DNA from: Bradyrhizobium iriomotense
Lineage (GTDB): Bacteria; Pseudomonadota; Alphaproteobacteria; Rhizobiales; Xanthobacteraceae
DNA length: 64,000 nt
Direction of reading: 5' to 3'
NCBI RefSeq assembly: GCF_018130765.1
Contig: NZ_JAFCJZ010000002.1
Coordinates: forward strand, 493,811 to 557,810
Made by a program: the position numbers and the translations under genes. Positions 54,961 to 63,907 of the stretch are shown one piece after another. The first letter of the stretch is position 1. Each line of letters opens with the position of its first letter. The notes beneath the pieces were generated by a model. It did no database searches. It worked only from the letters and a program-made list of their open reading frames with translations, and was not told the DNA's origin.

Positions 54961-56112
54961 ATGAGTACGAGCATCGCTGCGCAGAGTAACGCGGCACGGA
55001 AGTCCAAGAAATCTTCGCGGAAATCTTCCCGGAAAATGACCACCACCAATTGGCTTGGCGCCGCGGCGATCGGCTGCGTCGTGATGGGCGCCGGCTGGAC
55101 CATCTACAGCAATATCCTCGGCGCGAGCGTCTATCCCAGCGTCGGCGGCATTGGCTACGACGAGCCCGTGATCAAGCGCGCGCCCAGGGTGGCGCTGCGC
55201 GAGGCCAGCGAGGCCATCAACGAAGCTTTTGCCCTGCTGCCCGACCGGCTCCAGGTCGCTGCCCCGATCTCGCGCGAGATGTTCAACGAGCGCTTTGCCG
55301 CCGCTGCCACGCAGGGCGTGCCGTCGAATGCGGCGAGCGCCGCGCCCGCAACCCAGGTTGCTGCGGCCAAGGACGCCCCGAAGCAGGGCGTGATCGCGAA
55401 GGTCGCGGAAGCGCTGAAGCCGGCGGCCAAGAATACTGACAAGACCACCGATAAGACCAAGCGTGCGCCCGAGGGCCAGATGCAGCTGGCCTCGGCCGAT
55501 CCGGCCGAGATCGTCCCGGCGCCCGAGGCGAAGCCGAAGTCTTTCGCCGACCGCGCCAAGGCCGCGGTGATGTCGATCACCGGTCCGCGCCAGTCGATGG
55601 TGGAAAAGCTCTGGGGCAAGCGTGAGCCGTCCGGCGGCTTGCTCGCCTATGCTTCGGCCGATGCCAGCGTGACCGCGGCCATCGCGCCGAAGGAGCAGAA
55701 CCCGATGTTCGGCGGCGCGCCGCCCTATGAGCGCGACACCGCGGTCTACGACATCACCGCCAAGACGGTCTATCTGCCCGACGGCACCAGGCTCGAGGCG
55801 CATTCCGGCCTCGGCTCCAATCTCGACGATCCGCGCTCCCAGCGCACCCGCATGCGCGGCGTGACGCCGCCGCACATCTACACGCTGAAGCCGCGCGAAG
55901 CGCTGTTCCACGGCGTGCCGGCGCTGCGCCTGACCCCGATCGGCGGCGAGAGCGCGATCTACGGCCGCGACGGCCTGCTCGCGCACACCTTCATGCTCGG
56001 GCCGAACGGCGACTCCAACGGCTGCGTGTCGTTCAAGGACTATTACGCGTTCCTCGATGCCTACCGCAACAAGGGCATCCGCAAGCTCGCCGTGCTGGCG
56101 CGGGTGGACTGA
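54961..56112 (+). CDS. Membrane-anchored DUF2778 (Tlde1-like L,D-transpeptidase fold) protein
   Basis: A 383-residue protein. A Ser/Lys-rich basic N-terminus (KKSSRKSSRK) is followed by one TM helix (about 30-50), so most of it is periplasmic. A long Ala/Lys/Pro linker reaches about residue 210. The C-terminal domain has AVYDITAKTVYLPDGTRLEAHSG, with its His, and LGPNGDSNGCVSFKDY, with the Ser-Asn-Gly-Cys catalytic Cys. DUF2778 proteins resemble L,D-transpeptidases and may act on peptidoglycan; Tlde1 toxins share this fold. ATG 54961 was chosen. It stands alone, with no secretion genes nearby. Confidence 0.85.
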   Translation: MSTSIAAQSNAARKSKKSSRKSSRKMTTTNWLGAAAIGCVVMGAGWTIYSNILGASVYPSVGGIGYDEPVIKRAPRVALREASEAINEAFALLPDRLQVAAPISREMFNERFAAAATQGVPSNAASAAPATQVAAAKDAPKQGVIAKVAEALKPAAKNTDKTTDKTKRAPEGQMQLASADPAEIVPAPEAKPKSFADRAKAAVMSITGPRQSMVEKLWGKREPSGGLLAYASADASVTAAIAPKEQNPMFGGAPPYERDTAVYDITAKTVYLPDGTRLEAHSGLGSNLDDPRSQRTRMRGVTPPHIYTLKPREALFHGVPALRLTPIGGESAIYGRDGLLAHTFMLGPNGDSNGCVSFKDYYAFLDAYRNKGIRKLAVLARVD

Positions 56113-56119
56113 TCCGCCT

Positions 56120-56749
56120 CTAGGCCGCCAAGGTCTTGCGCAGCGCCATCTCGGTTGCGATCGCTTTCTTCACGGTCGGCCGCGCCTGCATGCGCTCGAG
56201 ATAGGACGACAACGACGGCCACTCTCCGATGTCTACCCCCGCGGGACGGAGCAGCAGCAAGGCCCAGGCGAGATGGGCATCCGCGACGGTGAAGCTGTTG
56301 CCCACGAGGAATTCGCGGTCGGCAAGATGCGCCGACGGCACCGACAAGGTCTGCGGGATCCGTGCCCGCGGCTTGGCGAGCGAGCCGTCGTCCTTGTACC
56401 AGAAGGTCGGAAACAGGAACGCCTTGTGGATCTCGGCGCCGATGAAGCTCAGCCATTCCTGCAGGCGATAGCGATCGGGATCGCCGAAGCGCGGTGCAAG
56501 GCCGGACTCGGGCTTTGCGTCGGCGATGTATTGCAGCACCGCCGCGCATTCGGTCAGCCGCTCGCCGTTCTCGAGCACGAGGACGGGCACCGCGCCCTTC
56601 GGCGAGATACCGTGAAAGTCGCTGTCGTCGTCCACGACCTGCTTGGTCCGGAGATGCACCAGATGATAGCGCGCATCGAGGCCCGCTTCCATCAGCGCGA
56701 TGCGGCTCGCAAGCGAGCAGGCCATCGGCGAGAAATAGAGTTGCAGCAT
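56120..56749 (-). CDS. Glutathione S-transferase, beta-like
   Basis: A 209-residue GST. The thioredoxin-like N-terminal domain opens MLQLYFSPMACSLASRIAL, with a Ser/Cys pair typical of bacterial beta-class enzymes, and has GAVPVLVLENGERLTECAAVLQYIAD for glutathione binding. The C-terminal helical domain (about 85-205) includes FTVADAHLAWALLLL. It conjugates or reduces substrates with glutathione; the specific substrate is unknown. It follows the isochorismatase gene by 12 bases on the same strand and may be co-transcribed. Confidence 0.92.
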   Translation of the reverse strand: MLQLYFSPMACSLASRIALMEAGLDARYHLVHLRTKQVVDDDSDFHGISPKGAVPVLVLENGERLTECAAVLQYIADAKPESGLAPRFGDPDRYRLQEWLSFIGAEIHKAFLFPTFWYKDDGSLAKPRARIPQTLSVPSAHLADREFLVGNSFTVADAHLAWALLLLRPAGVDIGEWPSLSSYLERMQARPTVKKAIATEMALRKTLAA

Positions 56750-56761
56750 CGCGTTGCTCCG

Positions 56762-57355
56762 TTATTTCAGCGCATCGCCGCGCGCGATGATGGCGAAGCG
56801 GTCGGATAGCTCGGCGAGTGCAACCTCGTGGATGGTGCGAGCGTCCAGCGTGCCGCCGCGGCCGTCCGGCAGGTCGCGCGTGGCGCAGGCATCGGCGTCG
56901 ATCGTCGTGCGAAAGCCGAGGTCGAGCGCGGCTCGCGCCGTGGAGCTGACGCACATGTGCGTCATGAAGCCGGCCAGCACGATGTTCTTCCTGTCGGTTG
57001 CGGCAAGGCGCGCCCGCAAATCGGTGCCGGCAAACGCGTTCGGCAACTCCTTCTCGATCACCAGCTCGCCGGCAATGGGGCTGAGCTCGGCGACGATGGC
57101 GCCGCGGTCGGCGCCGCGATCGAACAGGCTGCCGGCCTTGCCGCGATGGGCGATATGGATGATCGCAGCTCCGCTCTCGCGGGCCCGTGCCAGCAGCGCA
57201 GCCGCCCGCGCGATCGCAGGTCCTGCGTCGGGCAAAGCGAGAGGACCTTCGAGATATTCGTTCTGGATATCGATCAGCACCAGCGCGGCGTCGGCAAGAC
57301 GCGGCGGGTTGAGATCGGCGCCGGCGAGCTGCAGCAGGGTCTTTGCGGTCGTCAT
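56762..57355 (-). CDS. Isochorismatase-like cysteine hydrolase
   Basis: A 197-residue hydrolase. It has ALVLIDIQNEYLEG, with the catalytic Asp of the Asp-Lys-Cys triad, HIAHRGKAGSLFDRGA, IEKELPNAFAGTDL with the Lys, and VLAGFMTHMCVSSTARAALDLG with the catalytic Cys. Family members hydrolyse isochorismate, nicotinamide or similar amides. ATG 57355 was chosen, since the longer frame reads into the LysR gene. It is divergent from that LysR gene, its likely regulator. The GST gene follows. Confidence 0.88.
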   Translation of the reverse strand: MTTAKTLLQLAGADLNPPRLADAALVLIDIQNEYLEGPLALPDAGPAIARAAALLARARESGAAIIHIAHRGKAGSLFDRGADRGAIVAELSPIAGELVIEKELPNAFAGTDLRARLAATDRKNIVLAGFMTHMCVSSTARAALDLGFRTTIDADACATRDLPDGRGGTLDARTIHEVALAELSDRFAIIARGDALK

Positions 57356-57414
57356 GGTCTTGGAAATCTCCGGATCAAAAAACGCTGAACAAACATAGCC
57401 CCGGGGAGGCCTGC

Positions 57415-57456
57415 CGATATGCAGGGATATTGCAGCGGGTGGCTGCGATATTGCAG
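57415..57456. promoter_or_regulatory. Triplicate GATAT(T)GCAG motif, likely LysR-binding region
   Basis: CGATATGCAG (57415-57424), GGATATTGCAG (57425-57435) and CGATATTGCAG (57446-57456) are near-identical and lie between the divergent isochorismatase and LysR genes. The last forms part of a near-palindrome, TGCGATATTGCA. Placement suits control of both genes. Confidence 0.5.
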
Positions 57457-57485
57457 GTCGCTCCGCGCCGGTATAACCTCGCGCC

Positions 57486-58319
57486 ATGAACTGGGACGAT
57501 CTGCGCATCATCGCTGCCGTCAGGGACGAGGGCACCTACGCGGGCGCCAGCGCGCGGCTGCGCATCGACGAGACGACGGTCGGGCGCAGGCTGTCGCGCA
57601 TCGAGCGTGCGCTCGGTTTGCGTCTGTTCGAGGCCGCCGATGGCGTTCGCAGGCCGACGCGGCAATGCGAGGCGGTGCTGGCGCATGTCGAGGCGATGGC
57701 CGCGCATGCCGCCGAGATCGACCGCGTCGGTGAGAGTCTGGCTGGTCCGGTGGGGCGCCTGCGCATCGCCTCTACCAACACGGTTGCCGAGGAGGTGCTG
57801 TCGCCGCGCGCGAGCGACTTCCTGCGTGCCAATCCCGGCCTGACGCTGCAATTCCTCACCTCGAGCGAGAACGTCAAATTCTCGCGCTGGGAGGCCGATC
57901 TCGCCATCCGCCTGCGCAAACCCGACAAGGGCGACTTCGCGATCTCAAAGCTCGGCGATATCCGGATCTATTATTTCGAGCCGGTTGCGACCGAGGGCGA
58001 GCCGATGCTGTGCGCCTACCCGGATGAGCTCGGGACCATTCCCGAGATGCAATTCCTGCGCACGAAGAAAGCCCGCGCGCGCTGCGTCACCGACAATGTT
58101 CGCGTCATCCGCAACCTGATCCGCGCGCATCAGGCCGCGGGCGTGTTGCCGGAATATGTCTGTGCGGACTTGCTCGGCGATCGCCGCCTGCGCGCCACGC
58201 TGCTGCCGAAGCGGCGCGACGTCTGGCTGCTCGTGCAAAACCATCTCAAGCGCGACGCCGCAGCGCGCGTCACGATCGACTGGGTGAGGGCGTGTTTCCA
58301 GGAGATGTCGCGCAGTTGA
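57486..58319 (+). CDS. LysR-family transcriptional regulator
   Basis: A 277-residue LysR regulator. The winged helix (about 1-60) has MNWDDLRIIAAVRDEGTYAGAS and ETTVGRRLSRIERALGLRLFE. The C-terminal periplasmic-binding-like domain senses an inducer. The start has no strong ribosome site but the helix begins immediately. It should control the divergent isochorismatase-GST pair through the motif triplet at 57415-57456. The gene ends next to tRNA-like fragments. Confidence 0.9.
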   Translation: MNWDDLRIIAAVRDEGTYAGASARLRIDETTVGRRLSRIERALGLRLFEAADGVRRPTRQCEAVLAHVEAMAAHAAEIDRVGESLAGPVGRLRIASTNTVAEEVLSPRASDFLRANPGLTLQFLTSSENVKFSRWEADLAIRLRKPDKGDFAISKLGDIRIYYFEPVATEGEPMLCAYPDELGTIPEMQFLRTKKARARCVTDNVRVIRNLIRAHQAAGVLPEYVCADLLGDRRLRATLLPKRRDVWLLVQNHLKRDAAARVTIDWVRACFQEMSRS

Positions 58320-58380
58320 GGCGATGTCTCGGTGTGACGATCGCGTCACAGCGCGCACGCTGCGACGAAAAATCTTGAAC

Positions 58381-58421
58381 GCCTCCCGAAGGCATCGGTT
58401 CGATTCCGATCTCTTGCCCCA
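58381..58421 (+). tRNA. 3' end fragment of a tRNA gene (degenerate)
   Basis: A T-arm is perfect: ATCGG-TTCGATT-CCGAT (58394-58410). It is followed by CTCTTGC, a C and CCA (58419-58421). In front, GCCT-CCCGA-AGGC (58381-58393) folds as the variable arm of a class II tRNA (Leu/Ser type). No matching 5' acceptor (GCAAGAG), D arm or anticodon arm is found upstream, so this is a remnant. Confidence 0.55.
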
Positions 58422-58465
58422 CGGAGGATAGCTCAGTTTGGTAGAACAGATGATTGTCACTCATC
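58422..58465 (+). tRNA. 5' half of a tRNA-Asp-like gene
   Basis: After a possible acceptor strand CGGAGGA come TA, GCTC...GAAC (D arm, one mismatch) and the anticodon arm GATGA-TTGTCAC-TCATC with anticodon GTC (58456-58458). T arm and acceptor end are missing: the sequence passes straight into the broken lysozyme-like gene. It directly abuts the preceding tRNA fragment, as in a tandem tRNA cluster. Confidence 0.5.
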
Positions 58466-58683
58466 CCGTCGCGCACCGAGACGATGGCTACGAACCGCCA
58501 CGGAACCGGCCTGAAGCCGTCCCTCCGCAGCCGCTCCTGCACACCAACATAGCGCGCCTTGGCGGCCGGAGCGATTAGCCGCTGTGCCACGACGTCGAAC
58601 GCCGGAACCCGTTTCGGGCCGACATGCATCACCTTTCAGCGTGCTTCGTTCCGAGTCTTGAGGTCCGTGAGATTGACAGCCAT
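58466..58683 (-). pseudogene. Truncated lysozyme-like phage gene fragment
   Basis: On the minus strand the ATG at 58683 opens MAVNLTDLKTRNEAR, followed by an in-frame TGA where a Trp is expected. The frame goes on with VMHVGPKRVPAFDVVAQRL, VGVQERLRRDGF and VPWRFVAIVSVRD. This resembles the first third of small lysozyme-family proteins found in rhizobial prophages (recognised from memory, not searched). It is cut off where the tRNA-Asp-like fragment begins at 58465. So there are two lesions: a nonsense codon and a 3' truncation. Confidence 0.45.
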
Positions 58684-58935
58684 GGCGGGCTCCGTTTCCG
58701 GGGCAGACATCGCCTCATATGTGGCCGCCGAGCAACGCACCCTCAACTGGCGGTGGGCATGCCCTTGACCAGCACTCCCGGTCGCTTTAGCAGTGTTCAT
58801 CGACCTGCGCGGGAGATGCTACGTGAATGCAGATGCGGTTTTCGGCTCGCTATTCGGGCTGAGCGATTTCGAGCCACCTCGCCGATCGCACAAGAAAGCT
58901 ATCCAAATCCACGCATCAATTTGGCGTTGCCTGAA
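58684..58935. other. Non-coding stretch before the FkbM gene
   Basis: About 250 bases with no convincing gene. Reading frames continue through it but have no ribosome site, and the FkbM start at 58936 is the first well-formed one. It probably carries the FkbM promoter, but no clear -35/-10 was found. Confidence 0.4.
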
Positions 58936-59643
58936 ATGAAATCTCTGCACTGGTTTATCAAGAAGTCATTCTCTGTGCTTGGATTCAGCATCAGGCGAAA
59001 GGTCCCGGCACTAGCCGGACTAAAACTCCTGCCGAAGGTGGAGACTATCATCGACGTTGGCGTCGCATACGGTACGCCAGATCTCTATGCCTATTTCCCC
59101 GATGCGGAACTGATTCTGGTGGAAGGGAACGCAGAATTTCATTCTTATCTTGAAAGCCAAGTCTTGGGACGCAGGAAGGGGCGGCTCGTGAAATTTGCTG
59201 TCGGCTCCTCAAGCGGCAGCGGCTATCTCCAACTCAACGGTCCTGGATCTAGTCTTTTGACCGCATCCAAGATGACAGGCCTTTACAACAAAAAGCTTGA
59301 GACGGTAGAGGTCCAAATCCGCAGGCTGGACCAGCTTGTGAGTGCCGATGAGCTGAAACATCCGACGCTCCTAAAAATCGACACGGAAGGCTTCGAGCTG
59401 GAAGTTCTGAAAGGAAGCGAGGCGCTTCTGTCAAAAATAGACTTTATCGTCGCCGAAGTATCTTTGATCAAGAGATTCCAAAAGTCTTATCAGCCCAGCG
59501 AGATTATCAACTGGCTGCAAGAGAGAGGATTTGAGATATTCCAAATTATTGATTGCTTCCCCGACAGTAAGGGCATCTTCCGATATGCGGATTTCGTTTT
59601 TGCCCGCAGGGAGTTTATAGATAGCTTCAATGCGACCGTTTAG
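58936..59643 (+). CDS. FkbM-family methyltransferase
   Basis: A 235-residue SAM-dependent methyltransferase. It has IIDVGVAYGTPDLYAYFPDAE for cofactor binding and LLKIDTEGFELEVLKGSEALL, the FkbM hallmark. These enzymes methylate sugars or other small molecules, often in polysaccharide or toxin biosynthesis. The gene is visibly richer in A and T than the surrounding genes, uses more AT-ending codons, and lies next to tRNA and phage fragments, so it was probably acquired. ATG 58936 was chosen; upstream in-frame starts lie in non-conserved sequence. No partner glycosyltransferase genes sit nearby. Confidence 0.85.
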   Translation: MKSLHWFIKKSFSVLGFSIRRKVPALAGLKLLPKVETIIDVGVAYGTPDLYAYFPDAELILVEGNAEFHSYLESQVLGRRKGRLVKFAVGSSSGSGYLQLNGPGSSLLTASKMTGLYNKKLETVEVQIRRLDQLVSADELKHPTLLKIDTEGFELEVLKGSEALLSKIDFIVAEVSLIKRFQKSYQPSEIINWLQERGFEIFQIIDCFPDSKGIFRYADFVFARREFIDSFNATV

Positions 59644-59822
59644 AACCGCTTGCGCTGATGCCGGGTGGCTCCGCGTGACCGCGCGACACACCTCGCGCGA
59701 TCGCGCGCGTGCGCCCGTCGTCACGCAAGCTTAAGCCTCGGCCCGCTGATCTCCCAGGAAGCGTCGTCCGCGTCCTCACGTCCTTTGCAAATGAAACCTG
59801 TCGTCCGGCATCCGGCCGGGCC

Positions 59823-59848
59823 GAAGGGCCGCCCGCGGGCGGCCCTTC
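59823..59848. terminator. 26-bp GC-rich perfect palindrome
   Basis: The sequence around GAAGGGCCGCCC-GC-GGGCGGCCCTTC is a perfect inverted repeat and a very stable hairpin. No T run follows on either strand, so it is not a classical intrinsic terminator, but it may stop or stabilise the FkbM transcript. The rest of the 333-base gap 59644-59976 shows nothing clear. Confidence 0.4.
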
Positions 59849-59976
59849 ACATCCGCGTCGCCCCGCGGTGAACGCGATCCACGCGACGCGCGACCAATTC
59901 GCAGGTTCGCTGGGGATTGCACGCGCGCGCAGGTTGCGTAATCTCGCCACGACTACGATCTTGATCAGGCAGGCCA

Positions 59977-60723
59977 ATGACCACTCTTGAGCAAACGATC
60001 CGCCCCGCGGAGCGATCCAGCGAATGGAAGGCGATCGTCGTCCTGATCCTGCTGATCCCGGTGCTGTGGTCGCCGCCGTTCGTGGTTCGCTTCTTCCTGT
60101 ACCAGCCGTTCAACATCCCCTCCGGCTCGATGACGCCGACGCTGGTGGTCGGTGACTACGTCTTCGCCGCCAAATACGCCTATGGCTACGGCCGCTATTC
60201 CTTCCCCTTCGCGCCGTCCTGGATCTCGGGCCGCATCCTCGCCGCCGATCCCGAATACGGCGACATCGTCGTCTTTCGCACGCCGAAGGACACTTCGGTC
60301 GACTACGTCAAGCGCGTGGTCGGTCTGCCCGGCGACCGCGTTCAGATGCGGGGAGGGCAGCTCTTCCTCAACGACAAGCCGGTGACGCGCGTGGCGCTGA
60401 AGGAGGTGTTCGCCGGTGCGGCCTGCGGAGGCGACGACGAGGCGAAGGCCAAGCGCTGGCGCGAGACGCTGCCGAGCGGCGCGAGCTATGTGACCTACGA
60501 CTGCGTCGACAATGGTTTCCTCGACAACACTAGCGTCTACACGGTGCCGCCAGGACATTTCTTCGTGCTCGGCGACAACCGCGACAACTCCACCGACAGC
60601 CGCATGATGTCGGCGTTCGGCTTCGTGCCGATGGACAACCTGGTCGGCAAGGTGACGCGGATCTTCTGGTCGCTCGACGAAAACGGCGATCCGCACATGG
60701 AGCGGCTGGGCAAGGTGGGGTGA
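59977..60723 (+). CDS. lepB: Signal peptidase I
   Basis: A 248-residue inner-membrane protease that cleaves signal peptides from exported proteins. It has one TM helix (about 18-42), then FNIPSGSMTPTLVVGD with the catalytic Ser, YVKRVVGLPGDRVQM with the catalytic Lys, and GDNRDNSTDSR, the family box E. The ATG at 59977 is a normal start. The gene is followed at once by the inverted-repeat element at 60732. Confidence 0.95.
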   Translation: MTTLEQTIRPAERSSEWKAIVVLILLIPVLWSPPFVVRFFLYQPFNIPSGSMTPTLVVGDYVFAAKYAYGYGRYSFPFAPSWISGRILAADPEYGDIVVFRTPKDTSVDYVKRVVGLPGDRVQMRGGQLFLNDKPVTRVALKEVFAGAACGGDDEAKAKRWRETLPSGASYVTYDCVDNGFLDNTSVYTVPPGHFFVLGDNRDNSTDSRMMSAFGFVPMDNLVGKVTRIFWSLDENGDPHMERLGKVG

Positions 60724-60731
60724 GGGGGGGC

Positions 60732-61127
60732 GTCATTCCGGGGCGGCGCGGAGCGCCGAGCCCGGAATCCATAACCACAGGCGGATGGAATGGCCTACTA
60801 TGTTTACATCCTCGCGAGTAAGAAACACGGTACGCTCTACATCGGCGTAACCAACGACCTCGTGCGCCGTGTGTACGAGCACAAGACAAGAGCCGTTCCC
60901 GGCTTCACGACGAAGTATGGAGTCGACAAGCTCGTCTCGAGATCTACGACGATCCTGCAACCGCCATCGCACGTGAGAAAGAGCTCAAGAAGTGGCGTCG
61001 CGACTGGAAGACGCGCCTGATCGACGAGCAGAACCCGAATTGGAATGATCTTTATTCCGGGATAACCAACTGAGATTCGTGGTTATGGATTCCGGGCTCG
61101 CGCCCAAGAGGGCGCGCCCCGGAATGA
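60732..61127. mobile_element. GIY-YIG-bearing palindromic element (family A, copy 6)
   Basis: The left arm (60732-60779) begins GTCATTCCGGGGC and ends GCCCGGAATCCATAACCAC. The right arm (61079-61127) begins GTGGTTATGGATTCCGGGC and ends GCGCCCCGGAATGAC, the reverse complement of the left at its core. Between them lies the GIY-YIG pseudogene and almost nothing else. Elsewhere in the window the same two arms occur without the gene. It looks like an element whose full form carries its own nuclease. Confidence 0.7.
60790..61073 (+). pseudogene. GIY-YIG nuclease gene, frameshifted
   Basis: The frame opens MAYYVYILASKKHGTLYIGV and continues NDLVRRVYEHKTRAVPGF, with the GIY-YIG type motif and conserved Arg. 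It is intact to YGVDKLV. There four bases seem to be missing (GTCTCGAG where GTCTGGTTCGAG would code VWFE); the rest, EIYDDPATAIAREKELKKW and RLIDEQNPNWNDLYSG, is in another frame and ends at TGA 61071. The translated frame stops early at 61020. The complete protein would have about 95 residues. The lesion is recent, since both halves remain well conserved. Confidence 0.8.
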
Positions 61128-61159
61128 CGAAGCGAGAGAGTGTGTGCCCCCCAAACAAA

Positions 61160-61183
61160 AACCCCGGCATCGCTGCCGGGGTT
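61160..61183 (-). terminator. Terminator of the groESL operon
   Basis: On the minus strand AACCCCGGCA-GCGA-TGCCGGGGTT is a perfect 10-bp stem, followed by TTTGTTTGG. It lies 33 bases after the groEL stop. Confidence 0.9.
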
Positions 61184-61216
61184 TCGCATTTCGTATCGTG
61201 CCTGAGTGGCCAGACC

Positions 61217-62902
<1,686 letters not shown>

Positions 62903-63217
62903 TTAGGCCGCCTTCTTCTTGGAAGCGGGGACGTCGAGGACGCCCATGATGTCGCTTTCCTTCATGATCAGGAGATCGACGCCGTCGATCTTGACCTCAG
63001 TGCCGGACCACTTGCCGAACAGCACGCGGTCGCCGACCTTCAGGTCGATCGGGATCAGCTTGCCGGCTTCGTCGCGGCCACCGGGGCCAACGGCGACGAC
63101 TTCACCCTGGGAGGGCTTTTCCTTGGCAGTGTCGGGAATGATGATGCCGCCAGCGGTCTTCTCTTCTGCGTCGATGCGCTTGACCACGACGCGGTCGTGA
63201 AGCGGACGGAATTTCAT
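62903..63217 (-). CDS. groES: Co-chaperonin GroES (10 kDa)
   Basis: A 104-residue heptameric co-chaperonin. It starts [20 protein letters not shown], with the mobile loop [19 protein letters not shown], followed by [16 protein letters not shown] and [22 protein letters not shown] lies before the ATG. It caps GroEL, encoded next. It is transcribed from the promoter at 63301-63329 under CIRCE control. Confidence 0.98.
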   Translation of the reverse strand: MKFRPLHDRVVVKRIDAEEKTAGGIIIPDTAKEKPSQGEVVAVGPGGRDEAGKLIPIDLKVGDRVLFGKWSGTEVKIDGVDLLIMKESDIMGVLDVPASKKKAA

Positions 63218-63260
63218 GCAGTCCTCCTAAGTAGTTGCACGATATGGGAATTTTTGGGCG

Positions 63261-63287
63261 TTAGCAGTCTGTGCCCGCGAGTGCTAG
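63261..63287. promoter_or_regulatory. CIRCE element (HrcA operator)
   Basis: TTAGCAGTC-N9-GAGTGCTAG matches the CIRCE consensus TTAGCACTC-N9-GAGTGCTAA at 8 of 9 bases in each arm. It is 44 bases upstream of groES, just inside the expected transcript, where HrcA represses at normal temperature. Confidence 0.85.
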
Positions 63288-63300
63288 CACAGGCGAGGCT

Positions 63301-63329
63301 GAAATAGGACAGGAATTTTGCGGGGGCAA
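63301..63329 (-). promoter_or_regulatory. Putative groESL promoter
   Basis: On the minus strand TTGCCC (63324-63329) and TATTTC (63301-63306) are separated by 17 bases. The start would be near 63294, next to the CIRCE element. The wider CTTGCCCCC form could also be read as a sigma32-type -35. Confidence 0.5.
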
Positions 63330-63619
63330 GGGCTTCTAGCAGAAAAATCAGCACCCGGAAGCGTGGACTGCTGGAATCTCTTTCCCATCGTTAACCAGCC
63401 TTGGAGGCCTCTTCGAGGCCCCCGCGGGGACCGTATTAGCACGGAGTCATGTCTGCTGCTAACGCATTGAATTTCAACAGCTTGTTAAACTTTTGGGCTT
63501 GAGATGGGTTGTCAGTTTGCGTCACATTTCTCTCATGTGAGCGCATCGTTTCCGGGTGGCTCGTAAGCAGCGTACCGGCAAAGCCGCCCCCTGAATGCGC
63601 TCCTGCAAAGGAGGTTGGC
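63330..63619. other. Intergenic stretch upstream of usg
   Basis: About 290 bases without a gene. A small GGCCTC-TTC-GAGGCC hairpin lies near 63408-63422. The rest should hold the usg promoter, but none was assigned with confidence. Confidence 0.35.
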
Positions 63620-63907
63620 ATGGGACTGCGGGTTGGGGGCGTTTCCGAGGACTTCCGGAAACAGATGCTGGGCTACGGTCTGACGACGGCGCAAATTCTC
63701 TACCGGATGCCGGATCATCCCTCGCTGCTCCAGACCTATGTCTGGCAGAACTACGACATGTTTCCGAAATTCCCGGCGCTGACCGACTTCCTGGCCTTCT
63801 GGCAGGAAAAGCTCGATGGCCCCCTGTTCTCGGTGACGGTCGCGCATTCCAAGCTGATCAAGCCCGCCGAGCTGCGCGCCGTGGACGGCGTGTTCCGGCT
63901 GCATTGA
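63620..63907 (+). CDS. usg: usg family protein
   Basis: A 95-residue protein. It has EDFRKQMLGYGLTTAQILYRM, DHPSLLQTYVWQNYD and SVTVAHSKLIKPAELRAVDG, the conserved pattern of the small Usg proteins of alphaproteobacteria, whose function is unknown. GGAGG lies before ATG 63620; an upstream in-frame extension (from 63509) is not conserved-looking. The stop is followed by 93 bases to the end of the window, in which nothing was seen. Confidence 0.9.
   Translation: MGLRVGGVSEDFRKQMLGYGLTTAQILYRMPDHPSLLQTYVWQNYDMFPKFPALTDFLAFWQEKLDGPLFSVTVAHSKLIKPAELRAVDGVFRLH

Noticed and set aside
54961..56112. T6SS effector-immunity pair
   Set aside because: The DUF2778 protein has its own membrane anchor and there is no immunity or secretion gene beside it.
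58381..58465. One complete tRNA gene
   Set aside because: The T arm precedes the D and anticodon arms and the acceptor strands do not pair, so these are two fragments and not a whole or permuted tRNA.
58300..59700. An intact prophage
   Set aside because: Only one broken lysozyme-like fragment and tRNA pieces are present; there are no structural, integrase or replication genes.
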